From assembly GCF_017377775.1 (NCBI RefSeq), contig NZ_JAFVLN010000001.1:1271183-1335182 (forward strand): a stretch of 64,000 nt of DNA, read 5' to 3'. Source of the DNA: Streptomyces sp. VRA16 Mangrove soil (GTDB lineage Bacteria > Actinomycetota > Actinomycetes > Streptomycetales > Streptomycetaceae). The notes under the pieces were generated by a model, which saw nothing but the letters and a program-made list of their open reading frames with translations, did no database searches and had not been told where the DNA came from. The translations under genes and the position numbers were made by a program. Each line of letters opens with the position of its first letter. The stretch's first letter is position 1. Shown in pieces: positions 42,142 through 50,794 of the stretch.

Positions 42142-43445
42142 TGCCCACGACGCCTGACGGCCCGCCGATCGCCCAGTCGGCGCGGAGGGCCGTCGAGGCG
42201 GTCTGGCGGATCGAGTCCGCACGGATCGTCGGTGCGCTGGCGCGTTACACGGGCGACTTCGAACTCGCCGAGGACGTCGCACAGGAGGCCGTCGCGGAAG
42301 CACTCGTCACGTGGTCGCGCGAGGGAGCGCCGGCCAGCCCGGTGGGCTGGCTCCTCGCGACCGCGCGGCGGCGCGCCATCGACAGCTTCCGACGCAAGGC
42401 GGCGCTCGACGAGCGGTATGTCCAACTCGCGGGACAGCTGACCGAGGGGGAGCTGAGCTCGGGCGCGGCGACGGCGCGGGACGGGTCGGACGACCTGCCG
42501 TGGGATCCGGACCGGGTCGACGACGATGTCCTCGCGCTGATGTTCACGGCCTGCCACCCGGTGCTCTCGCCCGAGGCCCGGGTGGCGCTCACGCTGCGGG
42601 TAGTGGGCGGTCTGTCCAGCGAGGAGATCGCCCGGGCGTTCCTCGTACCCGTACCGACCGTCCAAGCCCGGATCACGCGGGCGAAGAAGACGATCGCCGC
42701 GGCGGGAGTGCCTTTCGAGCTGCCCCCGTCCGAGGATCGGCGGGAGCGGCTCGGCGGTGTGCTGAGCGTCCTCTACGTGATCTTCACCGAGGGCTCGACG
42801 GCGACGACCGGCGACAGCCTGCTGCGGCCCGATCTCGCGTACGAGGCGATCCGGCTGGCCCGGACGCTGGCCGCGCTGCTGCCCGATGAGCCGGAGGTGT
42901 ACGGACTGCTGGCCCTGTTCGAACTCACGGCCGCGCGCTTTCCCGCCCGCACCGGGCCGGACGGCGAGCCGGTGCTCCTGGAGGACCAGGACCGTCGCCG
43001 ATGGGACCGCTCGGCGATCCGTCGCGGTCTGGCCGCACTCGGCCGGGCCTCGGCTGCCGGTCGCGGCCTGGGACCCTACGGCCTGCAGGCCGCGATCGCC
43101 GCCTGCCACGCGTCGGCGTCCTCGGTGCCGGAGACGGACTGGGAGCGCATCGTGCTCCTCTATGAGGCGCTGGGCCGGGTGGCTCCTTCGCCCGTCGTCG
43201 ACCTCAACCGAGCGGTCGCCGTCGCGATGGCGTACGGACCGGAGCAGGCACTGTCGATGGTGGACGGATTGGTCGTCTCCGACCGCCTGGCGGGGTCGTA
43301 CCTGCTCCCGAGCGTGCGCGGTGAACTGCTCGCTCGACTCGGTCGCACTGCCGAGGCGCGGGCCGAACTGGAGCTCGCTGCCCGCCTGTGCGGCAACGAC
43401 CGCGAGCGGTCGTTGCTGCTGCGCAAGGCGGCTGCGCTGACGTGA
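42141..43445 (+). CDS. ECF42-type RNA polymerase sigma factor with C-terminal TPR-like extension
   Basis: A 434-residue sigma factor. Region 2 is at residues about 20-90 (RYTGDFELAEDVAQEAVAEA, PVGWLLATARRRAIDSFRR) and region 4 at about 125-185 (LSPEARVALTLRVVGGLSSE, EIARAFLVPVPTVQARI). The remaining 240 residues are helical repeats ending RLGRTAEARAELELAARLC, a TPR-like extension characteristic of ECF42/SigJ-type proteins, where it modulates activity in place of an anti-sigma factor. The ATG overlaps the YCII stop, so both are made together. The controlled genes are typically the DGPF genes themselves. Confidence 0.92.
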   Translation: MPTTPDGPPIAQSARRAVEAVWRIESARIVGALARYTGDFELAEDVAQEAVAEALVTWSREGAPASPVGWLLATARRRAIDSFRRKAALDERYVQLAGQLTEGELSSGAATARDGSDDLPWDPDRVDDDVLALMFTACHPVLSPEARVALTLRVVGGLSSEEIARAFLVPVPTVQARITRAKKTIAAAGVPFELPPSEDRRERLGGVLSVLYVIFTEGSTATTGDSLLRPDLAYEAIRLARTLAALLPDEPEVYGLLALFELTAARFPARTGPDGEPVLLEDQDRRRWDRSAIRRGLAALGRASAAGRGLGPYGLQAAIAACHASASSVPETDWERIVLLYEALGRVAPSPVVDLNRAVAVAMAYGPEQALSMVDGLVVSDRLAGSYLLPSVRGELLARLGRTAEARAELELAARLCGNDRERSLLLRKAAALT

Positions 43446-43520
43446 TGCGGGCCGGCGACCAGGACCGCCGGCATGGCGGGGACCAGCCGCCGTGCCGCGG
43501 CGTGCTCCGGGCGTGCCGCG

Positions 43521-43979
43521 TCACGGCTTCCGCCCTTCGTGGTCCCGCCTTTCGATCTCTGCCAGGTGCGCCAGCGCCGGAAGCGCAGCCGTCAGGGCCT
43601 CGACCTCGTCGTCGGCGAGTTCGTCGATCAGCCGCACGAACGCATCGGCGCCGGCCCGGCGCCGCGCCTGAACGTACGAGGCACCGGCCTCGGTCAGACA
43701 CACCAGCGTGACGCGCTTGTCGGACGCGTCTCCCCGCCGCTCGACCAGTCCGGACTCCTCCATCACCCGGACCAGCACGGTCATCGCGGGCTGGGTGACA
43801 CCCGCGATCACGGCGAGATCGGTGATGCGCCGCGGGCCGGCCCTGTGCAGGGTGGCCAGGGTCTCGGCGGACGTGATGCTCATCTCGCGTGGAAGGCGTT
43901 TCACGGCCCTGGTGGCCAGTTCGTAGAGGGCCGACCCGATCGCGGTGGATGCGCCACGAGTGGCGTCTTGACGGCTCAT
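43521..43979 (-). CDS. MarR family transcriptional regulator
   Basis: A 152-residue winged-helix regulator: SAETLATLHRAGPRRITDLA, VIAGVTQPAMTVLVRVMEES (recognition helix), GLVERRGDASDKRVTLVCLT with the wing, and dimer helices ALTAALPALAHLAEIE. Its only Cys is in VTLVCLTEAG, so redox sensing is not supported. It is divergent from the DUF1330 gene across a 117-bp gap that contains AAGCAT/ATGCTT inverted repeats, so it probably represses both itself and that gene. Confidence 0.9.
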   Translation of the reverse strand: MSRQDATRGASTAIGSALYELATRAVKRLPREMSITSAETLATLHRAGPRRITDLAVIAGVTQPAMTVLVRVMEESGLVERRGDASDKRVTLVCLTEAGASYVQARRRAGADAFVRLIDELADDEVEALTAALPALAHLAEIERRDHEGRKP

Positions 43980-43984
43980 GCAAG

Positions 43985-44011
43985 AAGCATACAGACTTTA
44001 TATGAATGCTT
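43985..44011. promoter_or_regulatory. AAGCAT-N15-ATGCTT dyad, probable MarR operator
   Basis: An inverted repeat with 6-bp arms, starting 6 bp upstream of the MarR start. AT-rich TTTATATGAAT in the middle is the likely -10 region of one of the divergent promoters. Confidence 0.55.
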
Positions 44012-44096
44012 TATGCATCGCTCGACGCGAACGCGGTCGAGCGATCCGAGCGTCGATCCGAAGCCGGGCATGTCCGGCTGAACACGGGAGGTTTCC

Positions 44097-44390
44097 ATGG
44101 CCAAGGGCTACTGGGTCAGCGTCTACCCCGCCCTGTCCGACCCTGAAGGACTGACTGCCTATGACAAGCTGGCGGGTCCGGCGGTCCGGGCTGCGGGCGG
44201 GCGGGTCCTGTCGCGCGGCAGCCGAGTCGTCGCCCACGAGGCGGGAATCACGCAACGCGCCGTTCTGGTCGAGTTCGACACCTTTGAACAGGCGGTCGCG
44301 GCATACGAGAGCGAGGCGTACCAGAAGGCGCTGGTGGCTCTCCCCGACGGCTACGAACGCGACTTCCGCATCATCGAGGGCACCGACTGA
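44097..44390 (+). CDS. DUF1330 domain protein
   Basis: A 97-residue protein of the DUF1330 family, with the pattern GYWVSVYPALSDPEGLTAYD, PAVRAAGGRVLSRGSRVVAH, AVLVEFDTFEQAVAAYESEA and YQKALVALPDGYERDFRIIE. The fold is a small dimeric alpha/beta barrel related to antibiotic-biosynthesis monooxygenases; its biochemical role is unknown. ATG 44097 has AGGTTT upstream. It is divergent from the MarR gene and likely under its control. Confidence 0.88.
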   Translation: MAKGYWVSVYPALSDPEGLTAYDKLAGPAVRAAGGRVLSRGSRVVAHEAGITQRAVLVEFDTFEQAVAAYESEAYQKALVALPDGYERDFRIIEGTD

Positions 44391-44491
44391 CCGGGCCGAC
44401 CGAACGGGCTGACCGAACGGGCTGGTTCGCAGCGGTCGGGAGCGGCCCGCGAGGCGAGCGCGTACCGCGAAGCGACTGGTATTACTGGTGC

Positions 44492-44866
44492 ATGCAGGAA
44501 GAGCCCGCGCAGTCCGCGATCGATACATTCATCTCCGCGTTCAACGCCTCGGACGACAGCTATGTGACGGCGCTGCTTTCCCAGGCCGTCACGTCGGACG
44601 TGGTCTTCTGGGGGCCGTTGGGCCGTAGTGAGGGAATCGAGGCCGTCGAGTCCTTCGTGCTGGACATCCGGCGCCACCCGGCGGGGACGGGCACGATGGT
44701 CCGTTGCTCGGCGGTGGACATGCCGGGTGAGTGGGCCCGGTACCAGTGGGTCTTCACCACGCCTGACGGAGGCCCCCGCCTCGCGGGAACCGACGTCGTC
44801 CATTTGCGACGCAGTCTCATCGACCAGATCATCGTCTTCGCGGGGGAGATCGAGCCCTCCGCCTGA
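44492..44866 (+). CDS. SnoaL/NTF2-like protein
   Basis: A 124-residue cone-shaped NTF2-like protein: AQSAIDTFISAFNASDDSYV, SDVVFWGPLGRSEGIEAVES, MVRCSAVDMPGEWARYQWVF, GTDVVHLRRSLIDQIIVFAG. Family members include polyketide cyclases, isomerases and non-catalytic steroid-binding-like proteins; the catalytic residue is not obvious here. It is a single gene after DUF1330, about 100 bp away. Confidence 0.85.
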   Translation: MQEEPAQSAIDTFISAFNASDDSYVTALLSQAVTSDVVFWGPLGRSEGIEAVESFVLDIRRHPAGTGTMVRCSAVDMPGEWARYQWVFTTPDGGPRLAGTDVVHLRRSLIDQIIVFAGEIEPSA

Positions 44867-45086
44867 CGCAGCTTCGCGTCATTGCGGGTGACTTCCTGGC
44901 CGGGCCGGGCCGGGCCGGAACGGATCGAGCTCGCGGCGGAGTTGGGGATGTCTCGTGCCTCGTGACTCCTGGCTCGTCTGAGTCGCCGTCGGCGGCGGCC
45001 GATCGCGGGCCCGCCGTGGAGGTGACCGACCTCTGCGCGTTCCTCAGACCGACGAGCCGGTGCGGCCGGCCTCGATTGTGCGGCGA

Positions 45087-45224
45087 TCAGCGCTGCTGGG
45101 CGACCACCTTCTTCAGCGCGGCAACCAGCTCGGCAGGCCGGTTCTTGCCCGTCAACTTTTGATCACGAGCCGTCCACGCGAGTGCGAACCGGTCGACCTG
45201 CCGTCGATCTCCCTCTGCCTTCAT
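45087..45224 (-). CDS. Small conserved-looking ORF, 45 residues
   Basis: Read on the minus strand, this frame has ATG 45224 with AAAGGGGG about 8 nt upstream, a very strong ribosome site. The product is helical and basic: KAEGDRRQVDRFALAWTARD and KLTGKNRPAELVAALKKVVA. Codons are GC-biased at the third position. I do not recognise a family. It sits in an otherwise empty 590-bp stretch between the SnoaL-like gene and the P-loop kinase. Confidence 0.55.
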   Translation of the reverse strand: MKAEGDRRQVDRFALAWTARDQKLTGKNRPAELVAALKKVVAQQR

Positions 45225-45459
45225 CGCATCGACCCCCTTTGCATGGGGGAAGTGGACGTTCCTGTGGCTGATCTGTGGCAGTAGGTCAGGGCCTCGAACT
45301 CGTCGAGCGGACGTGGGCGATCTCCAGGCCGCTCATGGTCCACGTGCACGTACCGCGCACACTCGGGTGCGCCTTGCCGTGGTGCCTGCACGCCAAGTGG
45401 CCGGAGGAGCGCCGACGTTGAATGCGGCAATTCTGCGGTGCCGCCTTTAGGCCCCGCGT

Positions 45460-46128
45460 TCATGGAGTGGTCGCCGAACCGAGGCAAGGGGCGAAGTGCT
45501 CGGCGACCTCTGCCGCCAGCTCCGTCGCGTCGAGTGTGCCGTCGACTTCGATGACACGGATGCCGAGGCGGCGGGCGTTGTGTGCCGCATCGTGGGCGAT
45601 CAGCCGGTCGCGGTCGATGCGGTTGGCCTGAGCGCGGGCCGGGTCGGTGACAGGGGCGTTGAGGGCTCCTGCGCGCGCAAGCGTACGGACCTGATGGCGG
45701 CGGAAGTCTTCCGTGGGGACGAGGACGATCATGCGCCGGAGTGAGTCGAGCAGCGGTGCGACGAGCTCCGGTCGCAGTCCCCACCCCTCGGCGATCGCCG
45801 GCCGACCGGTGAACAACGCGCGCAGGTCGTCCAACGCCCACTCGAACCGGACCGGGAAGCCGGTCAGCGTCTCGGCGGCCATCTCCTTGGGGCTCTGCTC
45901 CACCCAGACATGGTCGGGGCTTGGATCTTCGACAGGCTCGCCCAAGGCGACCCGGCGCGCGATCCGGCGGTCCTGGTGGCCGCGGGCGTCGTGGTAGTCG
46001 TAGTGATACACCGTCAAGCCGTGCCACGTGGCGATGATTTGTGCAACGGTGGTCTTGCCGGACCACTGTGCGCCGCCGATCCACAGCGCGCGCCGCAGGC
46101 TGCCATGCGGATCCCGGATCTCTGACAT
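45460..46128 (-). CDS. P-loop kinase-like AAA family protein
   Basis: A 222-residue P-loop protein. The Walker A loop is GGAQWSGKTTVAQII near residue 18, and acidic YHYDYHDARGHQDRR follows. The lid region contains AQANRIDRDRLIAHDA. Overall pattern resembles shikimate kinase/adenylate kinase-like or nucleoside-kinase AAA_33 proteins with unknown substrate. The 3' half carries VIEVDGTLDATELAAEV, typical of the last strand and helix. No membrane or signal sequence. Confidence 0.82.
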   Translation of the reverse strand: MSEIRDPHGSLRRALWIGGAQWSGKTTVAQIIATWHGLTVYHYDYHDARGHQDRRIARRVALGEPVEDPSPDHVWVEQSPKEMAAETLTGFPVRFEWALDDLRALFTGRPAIAEGWGLRPELVAPLLDSLRRMIVLVPTEDFRRHQVRTLARAGALNAPVTDPARAQANRIDRDRLIAHDAAHNARRLGIRVIEVDGTLDATELAAEVAEHFAPCLGSATTP

Positions 46129-46375
46129 GAGAGTCCTCCCGTCGGGGAGCGGCGCGGACCTCCGCCCGCTGATGAGTGTCCGGGGTCGAGAGCAAAAAAT
46201 GCAGTCTTGTTTTCACCGGGTGGCAGGCAGAGAGTGGAAGGGAGGGGCAACTCCGCGCCGCACGTGGCAGGTTCGACGCCAGGCACGTCGCCTCTCCCGC
46301 CAACGTGTCCCGACCGTTATTCGGCGTGTGACGCCCGTCACAGCATCCTGGTACGTACCTTGCTGTGGTGTCCCT

Positions 46376-47068
46376 ATGCGCATTCTTCGAAGACTTCTGA
46401 TCGTGGCCGTGATCCTCGCGGCCATTCTGACGGGCGCCGATCGGCTCGCCGTCCGTATCGCCGAGGGACGGGCCGAGGACCAGCTGCGCGCCTCGGCCGG
46501 GTTCGACGATTCCACCTCGGTGTCCATCACCGGATTCCCCTTCCTGACCCAGCTCGTGGCGAACGACCTCCACGAGCTGCAGGCCCACGTCGACCACTGG
46601 GAGACGGCCCTGCCCGGCGGAGGCACCGGGCGCGTCGAGAACCTCGAACTGCGGCTCCACGGCGTCCAGTTCAGCAACAGCTACAGCACCGCCGTCGCCC
46701 GTGAGGCAACCGGCAGCGCGCTCGTCCCGTACGCCGAGCTGCTGCACGCGGCCCCGTCCAGCGACCAGGTCACCGTCACCTCGCTGTCCGACGGCGGCAA
46801 GAACCGCGTCAAAATAGCCTTCCGGACCGCCGATGGCGGCCAGCACACCCTGTACAGCTCGGTCTCGGTCGAGGGCGACACCCTGCGCCTGCACGCCCAG
46901 GGTCTCCCACACACTGACGGAGCCACCGCGGACCAGATCCGCTCCGCGACGAACATTCAGCAGACCCTCACCCGGCTCCCCGGCGGCATCGGCCTGAAGA
47001 GCGCCGAGCCGCTCCCCTCCGGGCTGCAGCTGACCGTCGGAGGCGCACACGTATCGCTGACCGGCTGA
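46376..47068 (+). CDS. DUF2993 membrane-anchored lipid-binding-like protein
   Basis: A 230-residue protein with an N-terminal transmembrane helix (LLIVAVILAAILTGADRLAV) that acts as an uncleaved anchor. The extracytoplasmic part shows the DUF2993 pattern: IAEGRAEDQLRASAGFDDST, SVSITGFPFLTQLVANDLHE, VENLELRLHGVQF. Predicted relatives have a tubular lipid-binding (TULIP) fold, but no activity is established. ATG 46376 fits the start of the helix; the upstream open frame is not conserved. It is a single gene. Confidence 0.85.
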   Translation: MRILRRLLIVAVILAAILTGADRLAVRIAEGRAEDQLRASAGFDDSTSVSITGFPFLTQLVANDLHELQAHVDHWETALPGGGTGRVENLELRLHGVQFSNSYSTAVAREATGSALVPYAELLHAAPSSDQVTVTSLSDGGKNRVKIAFRTADGGQHTLYSSVSVEGDTLRLHAQGLPHTDGATADQIRSATNIQQTLTRLPGGIGLKSAEPLPSGLQLTVGGAHVSLTG

Positions 47069-47546
47069 ACGACGTAACTCCAGGACGCCGCACAGCAGAC
47101 GGGAGGCCCCCGGCCCGATCGACCCGGGCTGCCCGTGCGGATCGCCGGCCGGGCGAGCTTGCTCCTCGGTCTCCTCAACAGGAAACAAGATCGGCACGGC
47201 CCGCGGCGGGGCCGTCCGGTCGTTCGAGACCACCTTGTACGGCGAGCGCTCCGCGCGTGTTCGACCCGCGGCCCGGCGCCGGCTGCGGGATCCGCGAACC
47301 GGCTGTACAGGGCGACGTGAAGCGAACCCGGTGCGCGCAGTGCGGCGCGGTCGACGAGTTCCGCCGCGGCCGGGGGAGCGGCTCTGCGACGGGGGCGAAG
47401 GAGTGCAGCCATCGTTGACGCAGTGACGGATCGGCAAACTGCCGTAGACGAAAAGTAATTGCTTCCGTCACCGGCGGCATCCGCAGGGTCCTGCCCCACA
47501 GTGAGAGCACGTTTGCGGACCATGGCTCAGGGCTCGGGGGACGTGC
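47069..47546. other. Gene-free stretch
   Basis: No supported gene. A 33-codon GTG frame at 47318-47416 has an early CxxC but no clear ribosome site and is not called. The AT-rich CGAAAAGTAATTGC at 47450-47463 may belong to the promoter of the deacetylase. Confidence 0.35.
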
Positions 47547-48167
47547 ATGTGGGAGCGGATACTGGCGGTCGGAGCACACCCCGACGACATCGAGTTCGGC
47601 TGCGGCGGTGCCTTGTTGTGCCACGCGGCGCAGGGGGCCTCGATCACGCTCGTGGTGGTCAGCGACGGATCGCGGGGCGGCGACGCTGTCAGCCGGGCCG
47701 CCGAGCAGGAGCGGGCGGCCGAACTGCTCGGCGCGAAAGTGGTCATGCTCGGTCTTCCCGACGGGCAGCTCGGCCCGGTGCAGCACGTCGCTGGCCTCCT
47801 GGAAGCCGAGATGGCACACGCCGCGCCGGACCTCGTGTACACCCATCTGCCCGAGGACACCCATCAGGACCACATCACCACGCACCAGGCGACGCGCATC
47901 GCCACGCGGCGCCATGCCAACGTGCTGCTGTACGAGTCCCCGCGCTCGGCCCTGCTGTCCTCCGGCATCGCGGTGAACATCAGCGTGGTGATGGCTCAGA
48001 AGCTCGCGCTGCTGTCCGCGCACACGTCCCAGATACGCGAAGGCACAGAACTCGACGCCGAGTCCGTCCGAGCACGTGCCCTGGTGCACGGCAGGAGGTT
48101 CGGCTGCGGTTTCGCGGAGATCTTCACTCCTCTCCGCTTCGCTCTGCCCTTCGCCGCGGCGAGATGA
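47547..48167 (+). CDS. PIG-L family deacetylase
   Basis: A 206-residue zinc-dependent deacetylase of the LmbE/PIG-L family. The metal and catalytic motif is VGAHPDDIEFGCGG, and the second metal His is in HLPEDTHQDHITTHQAT. Relatives include MshB (mycothiol biosynthesis), Mca and GlcNAc-derivative deacetylases. A complete N-terminal fold but no extra domains; the substrate is a GlcNAc-type amide or a related metabolite. It ends 25 bp before a GNAT gene on the same strand, likely co-transcribed. Confidence 0.88.
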   Translation: MWERILAVGAHPDDIEFGCGGALLCHAAQGASITLVVVSDGSRGGDAVSRAAEQERAAELLGAKVVMLGLPDGQLGPVQHVAGLLEAEMAHAAPDLVYTHLPEDTHQDHITTHQATRIATRRHANVLLYESPRSALLSSGIAVNISVVMAQKLALLSAHTSQIREGTELDAESVRARALVHGRRFGCGFAEIFTPLRFALPFAAAR

Positions 48168-48192
48168 CAGCACGAACAGAAAGCGAACTCCT

Positions 48193-48726
48193 GTGTCCTT
48201 CACCGTCGACGTGCGCCGCACGGATCAGCTGACACCCGCCGAACTCGCCGAGCTGCGCGCCATGCTCGTCGAGTGCTTCGGCCCCCGCTACGACGAGAGG
48301 TCCTGGCAGCACTGTCTCGGCGGCCTCCACTACCTGCTCCGGTACGAGGACCGGCTGGTCTCTCACGGCGCTCTGGTTCCCCGGCGGTTCCGGCAAGGGG
48401 GCCAGGACCTCGACGGCGTGTACGGCGAGTCCATGGCCACCCTGCCCGCCCTGCGCCATCGCGGCCTCGGCAGCGTCGTCGTCTCCATGGCCACCGCGGA
48501 GATCCGGCTCCACCACACCATCGGCGTCTTCGCAGCCGGCAAGTACGAGTTCTACGAGCGCCTGGGATGGCGCAAATGGCGGGGGCCCACCTACGTGGAG
48601 ACCGCGCAGGGCCCACGACCTGCCGCCCCGGCCCGCGGAGCGGTCATGTTCCGCCTTCCGCAGCACAGCACGATCGACCCCGACGCGGATCTCACCACCG
48701 ACTGGCGGGACGGAGACATCTGGTGA
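48193..48726 (+). CDS. GNAT acetyltransferase, AAC(2')-like
   Basis: A 177-residue GNAT. GTG 48193 begins the conserved core. The pattern LRYEDRLVSHGALVPRRF, YGESMATLPALRHRGLGSVV, EFYERLGWRKWRGPTYVETA and the end LTTDWRDGDIW is that of aminoglycoside 2'-N-acetyltransferase AAC(2') relatives, including the C-terminal DWR-GDxW motif. Chromosomal AAC(2') genes in actinobacteria often act on cell-wall or metabolite substrates and give only low aminoglycoside resistance. It follows the PIG-L deacetylase by 25 bp; a deacetylase next to an acetyltransferase suggests linked chemistry on an amino sugar. Confidence 0.85.
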   Translation: MSFTVDVRRTDQLTPAELAELRAMLVECFGPRYDERSWQHCLGGLHYLLRYEDRLVSHGALVPRRFRQGGQDLDGVYGESMATLPALRHRGLGSVVVSMATAEIRLHHTIGVFAAGKYEFYERLGWRKWRGPTYVETAQGPRPAAPARGAVMFRLPQHSTIDPDADLTTDWRDGDIW

Positions 48727-48757
48727 CCTCACCGACCACCGCACGCCCCTCACGGAG

Positions 48758-49609
48758 GTGACCGGCATCGTCGACAACCTGCTGGCGGACCTGATCTGGT
48801 CGGTCGTCGCCGTCGTGTTCGGCTACCTGCTGCTGCGCCGCCAGACCCGTGGACTGGCGCAGCTCCTCGGCACGACCAGTGACCGACGGCTGCTGATCGT
48901 CCTGCCCGACATGGTGGTCCGGGAAGGGGGAACGGCCGGCGACTACCGACAGGACGGCTTCGTCGGAAATGTGGTCTCCCGCAGGGAGTTCGAAGCGGCC
49001 GTGGCCCTCAGGGAGTCGCTGACCGACCCGTTGGTGCGGCTGCTGCGTCCGCGTACCCCCGTCCTGCCGTCAGGCCGCATCGCAGGCTCCGGCCCGGTGG
49101 AAGGCACCGAGTTCTGCCCGCCCGCGGCCGACCTGGCGGCCACGTCCAGGGCGCCCGACCCGTTCGCCCACCTGCCCAGCCGACTGAGCGGCCGGAGCCT
49201 GGTGCTGATCGGCGGCCCGGTCTACAACCACCTGACCGGCCTCGGTTTCCGGCATCCGGCGGCCCAGGCCGTGCCGGAACAGCAGGGCACCGACGGGGAA
49301 TGGGGACTGCGCGTCAAAACAGGCCCGCTGGCCGGTCAGTTCTTCGCAGGCCGGGGGAGCGCGCCGGACACCGAGATCGCGATCGTTCAGTCCTTCACCG
49401 CGGTCGCCGGTGGTCCACGCATCACCATCTGCGCAGGCAGCAGTGACAGCGCCACCCAGGCCGGCGTGATGTTCCTGCTGGCCAACTGGCGCCGCATCGC
49501 CCGAAAGTGCCGACGCCACCCCTACGCGTTCCTCCTCCACGTGGACACCCACAGTGGCGGTGCCCGGCTCCAGACAGGGATCGTGGACGGCCAGCCGTTC
49601 ACTCTCTAG
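48758..49609 (+). CDS. Membrane-anchored hypothetical protein
   Basis: A 283-residue protein beginning at GTG 48758 with GGAGG nearby. Residues about 8-27 form a single membrane helix (LLADLIWSVVAVVFGYLLL). The cytoplasmic part has SDRRLLIVLPDMVVREGGTA, RSLVLIGGPVYNHLTGLGFR and AGSSDSATQAGVMFLLANWR, alternating strands and helices like a Rossmann or nucleotidase-type fold. Proteins of this kind appear in conserved Streptomyces conservon-like contexts and in TIR/SLOG-like defence genes, but I see no decisive motif and make no claim. 31 bp after the GNAT gene, so perhaps in the same operon. Confidence 0.7.
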   Translation: MTGIVDNLLADLIWSVVAVVFGYLLLRRQTRGLAQLLGTTSDRRLLIVLPDMVVREGGTAGDYRQDGFVGNVVSRREFEAAVALRESLTDPLVRLLRPRTPVLPSGRIAGSGPVEGTEFCPPAADLAATSRAPDPFAHLPSRLSGRSLVLIGGPVYNHLTGLGFRHPAAQAVPEQQGTDGEWGLRVKTGPLAGQFFAGRGSAPDTEIAIVQSFTAVAGGPRITICAGSSDSATQAGVMFLLANWRRIARKCRRHPYAFLLHVDTHSGGARLQTGIVDGQPFTL

Positions 49610-49807
49610 CGCCGGACGCACCGACAGCCTGCCGCGCGATGGATGCAGGGCCGACGGGTGCAGGGCCGACGGGCGTGGACGCGGTGAAGGCGGCCGTCGT
49701 GATGTCGCGGGCGGGGCACGTGGGCGGCGCGGCTACGCCGGGGCCCTCGCCCGGCCAGTTCACAGAGAAGGCCGACGAGAGAGTCAACCGCCGGTGGGCC
49801 GAGACCC

Positions 49808-50174
49808 TTACGGCGCCCGTCGTCGCGCCGGCTGCGGAGGATCTTCGAACTCGGCCTCGGCGACGATCGCCTTCATGAGCAGCGTGTCGATCTCCGGCAG
49901 TTCGCCCCAGCGCTTCTCTGCCGCAGCCCTCGTCGGCCTCGCGCTTCGAGGCAGGCGGCAACATCACGGGGCCGATCAAGCGTGTCGAGCCGCACGATCT
50001 CACGCGCGCCGCAGGGTTCAGGAGACGTCTGTAGGCGTCCATGCGCCGGTCGCAGAGTTTGTGCCGCCGCTCGCGACCGCGGGTCGGCAGGTGCGTGACC
50101 ACGACGGCGGCGGTGGAGGCGACGGCGCTGACGGAGGCAGCGATCAGAGGGGCTCCAACGGGCTGCAAGGCCAT
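49808..50174 (-). pseudogene. Frameshifted small membrane/helical protein
   Basis: Three frames join to one protein of about 122 residues. The first (start ATG 50174) has a membrane helix and basic stretch (VGAPLIAASVSAVASTAAVV, RRMDAYRRLLN). The second continues AREIVRLDTLDRPRDVAACL. The third ends AAAEKRWGELPEIDTLLMKA then IVAEAEFEDPPQ and stops at 49808. Codon bias is strong in each segment. Two single-base shifts, near 50020 and near 49930, break it. The family is unknown but the pieces fit in order. Confidence 0.65.
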
Positions 50175-50284
50175 GGTGGGAGGCCAGAGCGGTCCCCGGC
50201 CGTCCCGACACCCGTGTCTTCCGGGCGCTGTGCCGACCGCGAGAGCGCGACCCGTCCAGAGGGCCAGCTCCTGCAGCATGCCGG

Positions 50285-50683
50285 TGGAGCGAGGAGATCG
50301 CGTACGACGCGTACTGGGTCAGGCGCGCATGGGCGCAGCAGGCCCCGATCAAGACCGAGTCGCGTATCGACACCCCGAAGCCGTTCGCCCGGCCGAAAGC
50401 GGGGACCGTCATGGTGGCAGGCGTCGCCTGGGCGCAGCACCGCGGCATCGAGAAGGTCGAAGTGCGGGTCGACGACGGACCATGGGAGGAGGTCCGGCTC
50501 GCCGCCGAGGACACCCGCGACACCTGGCGACAGTGGTCCTACGCCTGGCAAGCCACCAAGGGCGGCCACACCCTGACCGTCCGGGCCACCGACCGCACCG
50601 GCGAGCCCCAGACCCAGAAGCGCACACCCACCCTCCCCGACGGCGCCTCAGGCTGGCAATCCGTTGTTGTCACCATCGACTGA
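50285..50683 (+). pseudogene. C-terminal remnant of a molybdopterin-dependent oxidoreductase
   Basis: The frame encodes the immunoglobulin-like dimerisation domain of sulfite-oxidase-family proteins: RIDTPKPFARPKAGTVMVAG, VAWAQHRGIEKVEVRVDDGP, WRQWSYAWQATKGGHTLTVR, ATDRTGEPQTQKRTPTLPDG. The molybdopterin-binding domain that should precede it is absent; upstream sequence is unrelated. It lies 111 bp before the sigK gene. In related actinobacteria a complete oxidoreductase accompanies sigK and fasciclin genes, so this looks like a truncated copy of that partner. Confidence 0.78.
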
Positions 50684-50794
50684 AACGGAGTACCGGGGCC
50701 CACGCGCGAACACCTGCATTCGCCCGGGGGACTGTGAGTTACTGAGGCATCACGCTCCTCGCACCGCTGCCCCGGGGCAGCCGGAAGGCCGCAC

